Notes: generated by a model not told the origin, from the sequence alone. A stretch of 25,041 nt of DNA from DASZHC01 sp035938215 (GCA_035938215.1 DASZHC010000200.1:1-25041); one strand, 5' to 3'. Shown: positions 16,488 through 23,244, numbered from the stretch's first letter. Made by a program: numbers and translations.

Positions 16488-17702
16488 TTGAACGCCGCTT
16501 ACGACATAGCTGTCGAATGGCTTTTCGCGACGCAGCAGCGAGGAATGAAGTTCGGTCTCGAGAATATGCGCCGCTTACTGGTCGCACTCGATGAGCCGCA
16601 AAAATCGCTCAAGGTTATCCACGTAGCCGGTACGAATGGCAAAGGCTCTGTTTGTGCAATGCTCGATTCGCTTGCCAGGTCCGCAGGAATCAAGTCCGGA
16701 CTTTTTACCTCCCCTCATCTTGTTCGATTCAACGAGCGAATTCAGGTGGACCGCAAGCCGATCGGTGACGATTCGGTAGTCAGCGGCCTTCATCGCATTC
16801 GAGAGCAGCTCCACGACGATTATTATCCGACATTTTTCGAGATAACAACTGCGCTTGCCCTGGATTATTTCCGGGCCGTGAACGTTGATCTGGCTATTCT
16901 CGAGACAGGTCTCGGTGGCCGCCTTGATGCAACTAACATTGTTACCCCCCTTGCTTCGGTCCTCACTTCGATCGATCTCGACCACCAGAAATGGCTAGGC
17001 AACACCATTGATGAGATTGCGCTTGAGAAGGCCGGAATTATCAAACCCGCAGTCCCCGTTGTTTCAGTTCCACAAATCGCGCAAGTCCGGCGCGTTATCG
17101 AACAGGTGGCATTGGAGCGCTCGGCTCCGCTTTACTACGTTAATCGGCCGCTCAGCGACATGTTCGTGGGTTTGCCGGGTTCACATCAGCGAATAAACGC
17201 AGCGGTCGCATGCGAGACACTGGTCCATGCAGGCTTCCATTTGACGGAACAAGAACGCCGGGAAGGTCTTGCAAACGTTTTTTGGCCCGGCCGGTTTCAG
17301 CGCTTGGGCGCACGAATTGTTCTCGACGGAGCTCATAACCCCGCCGCTTCGCAGCGGTTGATTGAAACCTGGAAAGAATGCGTTGGAAAGGAACGCCCCA
17401 CAATCATCTTCGGAGGCCTTGGAGAGAAAGATCTGCTGCAGATGCTGTCCGTACTGAGCAAGATCGCAGCTCGTTTTTACATCGTCCCGGTGCGGAGTCG
17501 CCGCGCGGCGGCAACCGATGAAATTCAAGCGCTGGTCCCGGCGAACGTCCCCTCATCGACTTTCAACTCTGTTACAGATGCGTTGGAGCTCGCTCAGGAA
17601 TCCGACGAACTAATCCTCGTAACCGGCTCGCTTTTCCTCGTCGGCGAAGTATTAGCACTCCTCCAGCCCGCCCAAGGCAGTTTCCAGGCAAGCAACCAGT
17701 AG
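16488..17702 (+). CDS. folC: Folylpolyglutamate/dihydrofolate synthase
   Basis: Adds glutamate to dihydropteroate and folates. 404 aa from TTG 16488 (chosen for the GGAGG five bases upstream). A Mur-ligase-type fold with the P-loop GTNGKGS (48-54), LFTSPHLVRFNERI, the LETGLGGRLDATNI loop with the metal-binding region, and the C-terminal rossmann-like domain starting LDGAHNPAASQR and ending VTGSLFLVGEVL. Length and motif order fit the family (400-440). The gene is the last core gene before the repeat-rich, element-like stretch. Confidence 0.95.
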   Translation: MNAAYDIAVEWLFATQQRGMKFGLENMRRLLVALDEPQKSLKVIHVAGTNGKGSVCAMLDSLARSAGIKSGLFTSPHLVRFNERIQVDRKPIGDDSVVSGLHRIREQLHDDYYPTFFEITTALALDYFRAVNVDLAILETGLGGRLDATNIVTPLASVLTSIDLDHQKWLGNTIDEIALEKAGIIKPAVPVVSVPQIAQVRRVIEQVALERSAPLYYVNRPLSDMFVGLPGSHQRINAAVACETLVHAGFHLTEQERREGLANVFWPGRFQRLGARIVLDGAHNPAASQRLIETWKECVGKERPTIIFGGLGEKDLLQMLSVLSKIAARFYIVPVRSRRAAATDEIQALVPANVPSSTFNSVTDALELAQESDELILVTGSLFLVGEVLALLQPAQGSFQASNQ

Positions 17703-17975
17703 ATCTTGACTACATTTTCTACAAATGCTCTCATTTCGCGCGTGGTACGATTTTGCCTCGGATTGCCCGCTTTTGGACGGTCCAAATGGGCATCGACATT
17801 CGACCATGAACCGGCGATAGCCTTTTGCTGAACCCCTGCAAGCCTCCTTCAAATGCTCCCAATCCCGCGTCTTCAGGACCAGCCATACCTCTGCCATTCG
17901 GGGTGTCAAGCCGGGATATCTTGTTCGTTCGAACTTCAAAACCCGATACGGACCAAAATCCTCCCTTATTCTCAC
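17652..17975 (-). pseudogene. Decayed reading frame of unknown family, with possible frameshift
   Basis: The minus frame from GTG 17975 reads like a protein (VRIREDFGPYRVLKFERT, then AEVWLVLKTRDWEHLKEAC) until about 17790. The sensible continuation then appears in the +1 frame (NVDAHLDRPKAGNPR... TREMRAFVENVVKIYW), as if one base had been lost or gained near RRFMV. The same frame is also open upstream to about 18110 without an ordinary start. It overlaps the folC 3' end by 51 bases. I do not recognise the family, and chance openness cannot be excluded. Confidence 0.3.
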
Positions 17976-18185
17976 CTTCTCTGTATCGATTTGCTGGGAG
18001 ATCGGCTTATAACTCTTCGATACTCGTTTGCCGACGTCGAAATTTCGATCGGCCGCGATTTTTGCGGACGCGCCCAGTTCGTTGACGATCTGGCAAATTT
18101 TCGAGTTTCAGCAATCCGCGAATCGAGGAATGTTAAGATCCGGGTAGTTACCGAGCAATACTCAGAGAAGACCGAGGTTTACTAA
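17853..18185 (+). CDS. Possible small protein or remnant, unknown
   Basis: A 110-aa plus-strand frame in the same codon phase as the minus-strand remnant. Only its second half looks protein-like, with strand-rich LLCIDLLGDRLITLRYSF and ADVEISIGRDF, then QFVDDLANFRVSAIRES, ending EKTEVY and TAA. The first half is poor and its ATG has no convincing Shine-Dalgarno. Because the two strands share codon boundaries, at most one is likely to be real in the overlap. First-position purine content was about equal on both strands, so I cannot decide. Confidence 0.3.
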   Translation: MLPIPRLQDQPYLCHSGCQAGISCSFELQNPIRTKILPYSHLLCIDLLGDRLITLRYSFADVEISIGRDFCGRAQFVDDLANFRVSAIRESRNVKIRVVTEQYSEKTEVY

Positions 18186-18223
18186 AGCCGGCTTCAGGAA
18201 TCTGTTCTTTGGCGAGGATTTTT

Positions 18224-18277
18224 TCGTCGTCCTCGTGCTCGTGCTCGTTTCCACAGATTTCGAGAGGACGAGGACGC
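18224..18277. repeat. CTCGTG-rich low-complexity inverted run
   Basis: CGTCGTCCTCGTGCTCGTGC on the left faces CGAGAGGACGAGGACGCAG on the right, about 16 bases apart. The arms are imperfect inverted copies made of a CGTCCTCGT unit. No gene can be assigned. Confidence 0.5.
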
Positions 18278-18336
18278 AGATCAATTCTTGATCTCGGCTG
18301 ATCAACCCTATCACAGGCCCCAAGGTCATATCACAC

Positions 18337-18417
18337 CGGTAGGGCGAAGCTCCTGCTGAGCCGCCGCCGTTTTGACCTCTAAACCAAAGGCGGCTCGCCG
18401 GGAGGCTCGCCCTACCG
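18337..18417. repeat. 29-base-arm imperfect hairpin (CGGTAGGGCG family)
   Basis: The arm 18337-18365 begins CGGTAGGGCG and ends GAGCCGCC; the arm 18389-18417 is its inverse (GGCGGCTC ... CGCCCTACCG) with a few mismatches, around a 23-base loop. The 16-mer GGCCCCAAGGTCATAT stands just before it (18316-18331) and is repeated at 18433-18448, again followed by CACGGTAGGGCG, so a second, truncated copy lies directly downstream. Confidence 0.7.
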
Positions 18418-18625
18418 ATCAACCGATCAACCGGCCCCAAGGTCATATGGCACGGTAGGGCGCTTGAAGTGAATTGATGTACGTTTTCTTCGTTCATTTC
18501 AGGGAGGGACGGCCTTGCGATCGAAACCAGGAAATGAGCACGAGGACGAACCTTTGGTTACCGCTACGTCACGCTATGACAGATGCGGGCTACGGCAGGC
18601 TGAGCCTGCGCCCCTTGACCTTCCC

Positions 18626-19003
18626 CTACCTCGCCGGCGGAAATCCAGTTGCGCCCCAACGGTTCATCATCGCGTTATTGATTGCCCAGCGGATCGTCGG
18701 ATGCTGCGTGGCAATCCAGAAATGTCGCCAGGGAGAATACTCATCATTGATCAATCCGGCATCCGCAAGACTGCGGATTTGCGCTAAAATATCCTCACCG
18801 GTCCAGTTTTGCAGACCCGCCAGGATTTCCATTGTCTCCGTAGTTGACTCCGCGATTTGAAGCCCGTACGCAATAACTTTTGCGACCGTTGCCGGAGCAA
18901 GATAGCCAGCTTCACCAATCCGTTTTGGATCAAGAACGCGAAGAAAATTCTCCAGGCTGAAGTCCCGGATGGCCCATTTATCGCAGGGATCCAATCTTGC
19001 CAT
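18626..19003 (-). CDS. MNRWG-motif protein A, downstream of rep (start unclear, may extend to 19249)
   Basis: The ATG at 19003 gives 125 aa, but the frame stays open and protein-like for another 85 codons up to the stop at 19259-19261, overlapping the end of rep by 49 bases. No ATG, GTG or TTG lies in that extension. The best candidate is ACG at 19249, five bases after AAGGAG, giving 207 aa. The C-terminus (residues 95-117) aligns without gaps with the protein encoded at 20013-20450, with 11 of 23 identities by eye, both ending in MNRWG. FSLENFL also pairs with LSIDDFL, and KVIAYGLQIAE with KMLVSYCLEIVE. I do not recognise the family. Its place after rep suggests a plasmid maintenance or copy-control role, which is inference. 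Confidence 0.55.
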   Translation of the reverse strand: MARLDPCDKWAIRDFSLENFLRVLDPKRIGEAGYLAPATVAKVIAYGLQIAESTTETMEILAGLQNWTGEDILAQIRSLADAGLINDEYSPWRHFWIATQHPTIRWAINNAMMNRWGATGFPPAR

Positions 19004-19209
19004 GGGAAAACGGGCATGATCGATGAGATCGGCAAGAGACCACCGAATTTCAGGAGACGGCGGCTGGGCAAAATTATAGGGAAAATTCAGCCTAACATCC
19101 CGGATCGCAAGGATTTGGTCCGGACTGAGATGCTGAAACGGAGGCAGTCGCTGGCGGTCGCGTTCGTCGATTTTTGATCGTTGACGAAAAAGTTGCAGAA
19201 CGCAAATGG

Positions 19210-19944
19210 TCAGTTTGCCGCTGTCGAACCATTGGACCTCGACTTGCGTCGCTTCTCCTTAATTTCGAATGCGAGAGACAACACACGGCGGTACTTCGCC
19301 TGCCCTACTGCCACCAGACGAATACTGAGATCCGTCTTTTCGTTGATTTCGTGTAAAGCGCGATCGATCGCCCGCTGCTTGAGATTCGGCCAATGAACCA
19401 GGCACTTTTCACTTAGGACATTCCCCTGGGGATCCCGTACTTCATCCACGCCAAGAACCTTTCTAATCTGCGGAATCGATATTCGCTTTAACCCTATATT
19501 TCTCCACTTCCATGCCCACTCGTACAGGCGAATCGAATACTGGCTCGCCAGTTTCACGCTGGCACGTTCGGAATCCTCCTTTTGGTGGTCTTTCAAACGT
19601 TCCAGGTGAGGCACCAAACCCGGATCAATGTGAAGGGTCATCCTCTTTTCGACTATCGTAATAGAACTCAGCCAACGCGCATAGAGCACCGAGTTCTGTC
19701 GATCGCCACTATGCAGCACCAATCTATGATAAGTCAGCAGCTTCATCGCGGCCGTCTGTAGATCGAAATCATCGAAGTCATATGCGGTCACTGAAGCTTT
19801 CAGTCGGTCCACAATGCTCATCACGATTTCCCTTTCGTTGGGTGTAAGCTTGTAAAACGCCTCGATCAGGTCATCGCCAAAGCCCAGTTGCTCAACCGGT
19901 TCGGGAACTGGTAACGTACTGAAAACTTTGTTGTGTTTGCGCAC
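19210..19944 (-). CDS. Rep_3-family plasmid replication initiator
   Basis: 244 aa from GTG 19944. Two winged-helix halves typical of RepB/Rep_3 initiators are visible: the N-terminal part has KLTPNEREIVMSIVDRLKAS and MTLHIDPGLVPHL, and the C-terminal DNA-binding half has QYSIRLYEWAWKWRNIG, SIPQIRKVLGVDEV, LKQRAIDRALHEINEKTDLS and a closing strand VLSLAFEIKEKRRK. Such proteins bind iterons and open plasmid origins. I see no obvious iteron array in the 69 bases upstream or beyond, so the origin may be lost, degenerate or elsewhere. The basic tail is followed by the overlapping MNRWG frame. A plasmid initiator next to core genes points to an integrated plasmid. Confidence 0.88.
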   Translation of the reverse strand: MRKHNKVFSTLPVPEPVEQLGFGDDLIEAFYKLTPNEREIVMSIVDRLKASVTAYDFDDFDLQTAAMKLLTYHRLVLHSGDRQNSVLYARWLSSITIVEKRMTLHIDPGLVPHLERLKDHQKEDSERASVKLASQYSIRLYEWAWKWRNIGLKRISIPQIRKVLGVDEVRDPQGNVLSEKCLVHWPNLKQRAIDRALHEINEKTDLSIRLVAVGQAKYRRVLSLAFEIKEKRRKSRSNGSTAAN

Positions 19945-20012
19945 TTTACTTTCGGTCTCTTAGGGTGTTACAGAAAATACATATCAAATTTTTTCGGGAG
20001 AAGCACTAAAAA
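19945..20012. promoter_or_regulatory. Divergent intergenic region between rep and MNRWG protein B
   Basis: This 68-base AT-rich space must carry both promoters. GGGAGAAG lies about 9 bases before ATG 20013 and is the Shine-Dalgarno of protein B. I see no clear iterons or long inverted repeats in it. Confidence 0.5.
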
Positions 20013-20450
20013 ATGGTTACCGCGAAGGAAACTAGGCAAACGGCGGCAGAATCTGCCAAATGGTCGTTCTCGGCGGACGGCGGGCCGCTTTCGATCGACG
20101 ATTTCCTCGAGACATACCGCAAACACGGCATCTTCTACGAGGGAAAAGAGCAATGGCTTAAGGGTGTCTCCAAGGTAACATGGGATAACTTTTTCCTGGT
20201 TTGTACCGAAGAGCTCGATGACATATCCCAACGCGCGGCAAAAATGCTCGTAAGCTATTGCCTGGAAATAGTGGAAGATGTCGCCTCGCGTATTCGCGGC
20301 CCCGTGACTGCGGCGAAGATTTCCGACGCGATGAAGAGGGAATTTGATGAACAGTACGACAATCGCGTTTATCAATTCCAGTGGGCGATGCGGCATGAAG
20401 CCGTACGCGACGCGGTAACAATCGCCGCGATGAACCGATGGGGTAAATAA
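20013..20450 (+). CDS. MNRWG-motif protein B, divergent from rep
   Basis: 145 aa, starting at ATG 20013 after GGGAGAAG. Mostly helical and charged; no membrane segment or signal peptide. FLETYRKHGIFYEGKEQWLK and a W/Y-rich C-terminus are visible, ending AMNRWGK. The last 23 residues before the end share 11 identities with protein A without gaps (including H128, R132, A134, and MNRWG 140-144), so I take the two as homologues. The insertion of about 20 residues between the LSIDDFL block and the helix KMLVSYCLEIVE is specific to B. Function unknown; the position opposite a Rep_3 gene suggests replication or partition control of the element. Confidence 0.7.
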   Translation: MVTAKETRQTAAESAKWSFSADGGPLSIDDFLETYRKHGIFYEGKEQWLKGVSKVTWDNFFLVCTEELDDISQRAAKMLVSYCLEIVEDVASRIRGPVTAAKISDAMKREFDEQYDNRVYQFQWAMRHEAVRDAVTIAAMNRWGK

Positions 20451-20552
20451 GCTGCGACCGGCTTGGGGCGGCGGTTACGTCTAACCCTATCCTCTACTCC
20501 CGATCGATTTCGAACCAACGACCTCCGCTTTAGCGCCGTCGCCCATCAGAGA

Positions 20553-20640
20553 GGGACGGGCTCCGTCCCGTCCCATTTTTTCGCCATTCCGGCGCCGATC
20601 AAAAAGAAAAGTCGGACGGCACAGAGGCCGTCCCTCCCAA
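20553..20640. repeat. Dispersed REP-like inverted repeat, copy B
   Basis: The left arm AGAGGGACGGGCTCCGTCCC and the right arm GGACGGCACAGAGGCCGTCC (20612-20634) face each other around an A/T-rich centre of about 45 bases with runs of T and A. The right arm matches copy A (4683-4702) almost exactly. Confidence 0.7.
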
Positions 20641-20654
20641 ATAACGAGCGTCGC

Positions 20655-20707
20655 GTCCCGAAGGGACTAGAAAGACTCGGCGCCGGCCCTTCTGTCCCGA
20701 AGGGACT
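20655..20707. repeat. Two GTCCCGAAGGGACT palindromes, 39 bp apart
   Basis: GTCCCGAAGGGACT occurs at 20655-20668 and 20694-20707. Each is a self-complementary hairpin with a GAA loop. They could be dispersed palindromes or twin binding sites. Confidence 0.6.
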
Positions 20708-20768
20708 GGAGCTCTCAGCCCGATATTAGGAACTTACCCGAAGCTTCGAAATAAAGTTCGATTACTAC

Positions 20769-20800
20769 TTGACAACATCTTTTTTATATGTTTTTATAAT
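20769..20800 (+). promoter_or_regulatory. Possible sigma70 promoter before the coupling protein
   Basis: A perfect TTGACA (20769-20774) and a perfect TATAAT (20795-20800), but 20 bases apart instead of the preferred 17, and only 3 bases before the first possible start GTG 20804. If used, the transcript would be leaderless or the protein starts downstream (for example ATG 20876). Confidence 0.35.
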
Positions 20801-20803
20801 CCT

Positions 20804-22264
20804 GTGTTTGCAACCGATATTCTGCTTACCAGTGAATTGGGCAAGAATCTTTATTCGAAGCGTCCTTCCGATTCAATGTCTATTCTTAGTCCTGATGGCT
20901 GCCTTCTGCGGCTGCCGGATTACTCGAAGGCGGCTGCACCTATCAAACTGATGAAATTCGAAGGTTACGAAATCCGAGGCGAAGCCCTTCCTCCAATATT
21001 TCGTCAGAACTCCGATGGCATCCTCAGCGTGCCTCGCTTTGCGATCAGGATCGCACGTGGCGAGCGGACGGTCCATCACAGAAGATACGCGGGTGATGAA
21101 GCCACTTTGACAGAAGCGTCTGCTGCTGCGGTCCATTGGATCCGCCAACACAGGCTCCGCTTGAAACTCTCCTACATTTGTTCTATTCCGCTGCTTCTTC
21201 TCTGGACCATCTGCCTGGCGCTTGGCTGGTTCTTTGAGCCCGTTGTTGGATGGATCAGTTTTCTGCCCCTGTTTGTCAGCGTGCCTATCGGCTGGTGCTT
21301 CGCGCCGCCGAGATCCAAGAGGGCGACCACCGCTTCTCTTGCTGGATTCGTTTGGGATCGCAACGACTTCTGTCGAGGTTGGCTGATCACCGGCGACACA
21401 GGCTCAGGCAAGACGTTCGCGATAAACGCCCTCATGCATTCCGTTTTCCGCCATGAGCCCGACTGGGGCGGGCTTTGTTGCGACGAAAAGGGCATTTATT
21501 ATGAAACTCTGGTTCGCATGGCCAGAAAGTATCATCGGCAGGACGACCTTCTGCTTTTGCAAACCCGGCCGGATCATGCAGATGAAGAATGGATGCCCCT
21601 TGCCCGCTTTAATTTATTATCGGATTCCACAATTCCATGGTCAACGTATGCAACCGTAATCGTTGACACGGCGTCCGCACTCAATCCTGGCTCTGAAGAC
21701 AAGGGGTTCTTTAAGACCCAGGCGCATGCAAACATCGGCCGAGGGATTCAGCTCTTTCGTCTTCTGAATGTTCTTCCAACGATGCATGATCTTCTCGAAG
21801 TGCTGCAGTCTCAGCCTTTGCTCAAGGCAATGCTTCAGAATCTAGAGTCGTTAAAAAACCGCGGAAATGCGGATGCTCAGGATTGCTATGAACACTTTAT
21901 GAATGCTTATCTTCGCCAGCCCCCTGAGCAGCTCGGTGGAGTTATTTCGACGATTTACAATTACCTGAACTACTTTACCAACCCTGACATTATCGAAATT
22001 TTCGGCACACAGGAAAATACCTTCGATTTCTCAGCACTCGACAGCGGCGCGATCATTTGTCTCTCCATGTCCCAAAAATATCAAACAGAACGCCGATACG
22101 TTACGACGATTTTAAAGCTCCTCTTTTATGCTCACGTACTCCGCCGATTCGATCCAAGACCACCTGGGAGACGGCGGCCCGACGAAGACAATCTGTTGAT
22201 CTGCTGGCAGGATGAAGCTCAGCGTTCGATGCTGATATTCACTGCTGATCGGCTTCCAAACTAG
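20804..22264 (+). CDS. VirD4/TraG-type coupling ATPase, C-terminally truncated
   Basis: 486 aa from GTG 20804 (or 462 from ATG 20876). A soluble N-terminal region is followed by two hydrophobic segments (about 122-143 and 146-166), then Walker A GDTGSGKT (197-204) and Walker B LLICWQDEAQ (464-473). Coupling proteins bring the relaxase-DNA complex to the type IV secretion channel; a membrane-anchored ATPase in this architecture fits that role. After Walker B only 13 residues remain before TAG, whereas the family needs a further 100 or more residues including the last motor segments. Neither other plus frame continues the domain. It is probably a non-functional remnant or cut by a rearrangement. 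The protein is not close to classic TraD; subfamily unknown. Confidence 0.75.
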   Translation: MFATDILLTSELGKNLYSKRPSDSMSILSPDGCLLRLPDYSKAAAPIKLMKFEGYEIRGEALPPIFRQNSDGILSVPRFAIRIARGERTVHHRRYAGDEATLTEASAAAVHWIRQHRLRLKLSYICSIPLLLLWTICLALGWFFEPVVGWISFLPLFVSVPIGWCFAPPRSKRATTASLAGFVWDRNDFCRGWLITGDTGSGKTFAINALMHSVFRHEPDWGGLCCDEKGIYYETLVRMARKYHRQDDLLLLQTRPDHADEEWMPLARFNLLSDSTIPWSTYATVIVDTASALNPGSEDKGFFKTQAHANIGRGIQLFRLLNVLPTMHDLLEVLQSQPLLKAMLQNLESLKNRGNADAQDCYEHFMNAYLRQPPEQLGGVISTIYNYLNYFTNPDIIEIFGTQENTFDFSALDSGAIICLSMSQKYQTERRYVTTILKLLFYAHVLRRFDPRPPGRRRPDEDNLLICWQDEAQRSMLIFTADRLPN

Positions 22265-22502
22265 ATCCTCTGGTTTTTAGTCTTCCAACATTGGTCTAGT
22301 CAGAACATTTTCCGTCACATGGACGTTAGCGTTCGTGTGCGTTCGCTAGTGTAGCCGAGCTGTTTTTGCTGGCCGATTAACTCAGGCGATTTTCTCCCGC
22401 GACTCAGGAACCAAGGCAGCGCAAGGAGCCATTGTTTCTTTCAAACTGTCCGCCTGGACAACTTTGGATCCAGGTGGACTTGTAAAATTACTTAATGAGT
22501 AA
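22265..22502. other. Junction region after the truncated coupling protein
   Basis: 238 bases with no supportable gene. An inverted pair GTCCGCCTGGA (22448-22458) and TCCAGGTGGAC (22469-22479), one mismatch, 10-base loop, sits near the end of the HTH gene. This may be the scar of the event that truncated the coupling gene. Confidence 0.5.
22448..22479. repeat. 11-bp inverted repeat near the HTH gene 3' end
   Basis: Two 11-base arms with a single mismatch around CAACTTTGGA. No T-run follows on the minus strand (the downstream side for the HTH gene), so it may be an attachment or protein-binding site rather than a terminator. Confidence 0.45.
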
Positions 22503-22772
22503 CTATTTTTGGCTCTCTTGATAGCGCATAAAGGCGTCCAAGGCCAGCGCCTGCTCCCCTGTCGGCTGCCGCTTGGGATCTTGTTTCTTGGCTTCCGAAA
22601 ACCAGACGCTTATATGCTGAGGCGCAACGCCCAGGTATTCAGCGAGGCGCGTTTGCCTTCCGCGCTCTTCCCGGCACCACGCTTCAGCCTCTTGTAGTAA
22701 TCGCTTCAATCTTGCGCCCATCTCAAGATCAAGCGGATTTTTTTCTGAGAAATCCATAATTTCTCTTGCCAT
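22503..22772 (-). CDS. Small helix-turn-helix DNA-binding protein (XRE/YdaS-like)
   Basis: 89 aa from ATG 22772, or 84 from ATG 22757, which has the better Shine-Dalgarno (AAGAGA). The HTH is QTRLAEYLGVAPQHISVWFS (about residues 39-58), followed by a second helical segment TGEQALALDAFMRYQE. This is the layout of phage and plasmid Cro/YdaS-type repressors, which bind short palindromes. Two overlapping palindromes lie exactly at its start (22773-22794), so autorepression is likely. It diverges from the chain of small genes at 22883 and is a good candidate for their regulator. Confidence 0.8.
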   Translation of the reverse strand: MAREIMDFSEKNPLDLEMGARLKRLLQEAEAWCREERGRQTRLAEYLGVAPQHISVWFSEAKKQDPKRQPTGEQALALDAFMRYQESQK

Positions 22773-22794
22773 GTACTTTAGCAGTACAATACTG
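22773..22794. promoter_or_regulatory. Overlapping palindromic operator at the HTH gene start
   Basis: GTACTTTAGCAGTAC (5-bp perfect arms, 22773-22787) overlaps CAGTACAATACTG (arms CAGTA and TACTG, 22782-22794). The first base lies directly next to the ATG at 22772. A repressor bound here would block the start region of its own gene. Confidence 0.6.
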
Positions 22795-22801
22795 TGCAAC
22801 T

Positions 22802-22849
22802 GAAAAGAGAAAAAAAGAGCCTCAGAAATGCGATCAACATCTCTGAGGC
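22802..22849 (-). terminator. Intrinsic terminator on the minus strand behind the HTH operator
   Basis: GCCTCAGAAATG (22819-22830) pairs with CATCTCTGAGGC (22838-22849) as a 12-bp stem with one mismatch and a 7-base loop. On the minus strand it is followed by CTCTTTTTTTCTCTTTT. It would stop leftward transcription entering the HTH gene; read from the plus strand it lies in the leader of the small-gene chain. Confidence 0.8.
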
Positions 22850-22882
22850 CTTAAGAACAACCCAAGTAACCGATCAAAGTTT

Positions 22883-23083
22883 ATGAGCCGTTTCGACTCT
22901 GAGAATACATCATTTCGGTCCGTTCTTCAACGCAATCCGCTTCAATCCCACTGGAATCGTCAGGCGGTATTAGCCAGGCGATCAGCCTTATCCGCGGCGC
23001 TGCAAGCCGGGAAACGCTCCTACCGCCAAGAATTAGCGGACGCGTTTCGAGAAGCGATCGATAACCTCGAGGACGCCCGATGA
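22883..23083 (+). CDS. Small helical protein, first gene of the coupled chain
   Basis: 66 aa, rich in Arg, Gln and Leu and probably all-helical, with SALSAALQAGKRSYRQEL and DAFREAIDNLED as two likely amphipathic helices. I do not recognise it. No strong Shine-Dalgarno precedes its ATG, so it may be leaderless or weakly translated. Its stop overlaps the next start as ATGA. This coupling is the main reason to believe it is real. Confidence 0.6.
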   Translation: MSRFDSENTSFRSVLQRNPLQSHWNRQAVLARRSALSAALQAGKRSYRQELADAFREAIDNLEDAR

Positions 23084-23244
23084 GCGAGGAGCGACACGCT
23101 TTCAAGGTCGGCGACGTCGTCACCGTATTCAATCGCACGCTCGGCGGGAAATTTTACGATTTGCCGTGGTTACCATGGGTGTTGTTAGCCCTGGCGGTAG
23201 CGGGTGCAATCCTGATGGCGATCATGGAGGGAGGGCATCTTTAA
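23080..23244 (+). CDS. 54-aa single-pass membrane protein
   Basis: Starts with ATG at 23080 inside the ATGA overlap of the previous stop. Reads MSEERHAFKVGDVVTVFNR, then LPWVLLALAVAGAILMAIM as a single membrane helix and a short EGGHL tail. KVGDVVTVF looks like a small beta-turn segment on the cytoplasmic side. Not recognised. GGAGGGAGGG at its 3' end provides the ribosome site for the next gene. Confidence 0.6.
   Translation: MSEERHAFKVGDVVTVFNRTLGGKFYDLPWLPWVLLALAVAGAILMAIMEGGHL

Larger units (their letters stand above)
17703..18625. other. Gene-poor, repeat-rich stretch between core genes and the mobile region
   Basis: About 920 bases without a confident gene. The left part (to about 18185) holds decayed-looking reading frames on both strands. 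The right part holds a CTCGTG low-complexity inverted run, a long hairpin and its partial direct repeat, a half copy of the GGGACGGC repeat (18503-18516), and the short palindrome GCAGGCTGAGCCTGC at 18595-18609. It is the likely border zone of an integrated element. Confidence 0.6.
20451..20803. other. Intergenic region, palindromes and promoter, no gene
   Basis: About 350 bases. It contains the second copy of the GGGACGGC repeat (20553-20640), two GTCCCGAAGGGAC palindromes, and a promoter-like pair before the coupling protein gene. A minus-strand segment at 20512-20524 reads GGTCGTTGGTTC, like a tRNA T-arm, but the 3' side of that arm does not pair and no complete tRNA can be folded. Confidence 0.55.

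Noticed and set aside
18337..18448. CRISPR-like array
   Set aside because: Only two partial repeat copies, with a hairpin of unequal arms and no regular spacers; no cas genes.
18162..18497. 111-aa minus-strand frame over the repeats
   Set aside because: It consists of low-complexity and hairpin repeat sequence.
19945..20012. Iteron-type origin next to rep
   Set aside because: I searched the divergent space for repeated 15-22-base units and found none.
20463..20729. 88-aa plus-strand frame after MNRWG protein B
   Set aside because: It is made of the GGGACGGC repeat and the GTCCCGAAGGGAC palindromes read through; no ribosome site and no protein-like pattern.
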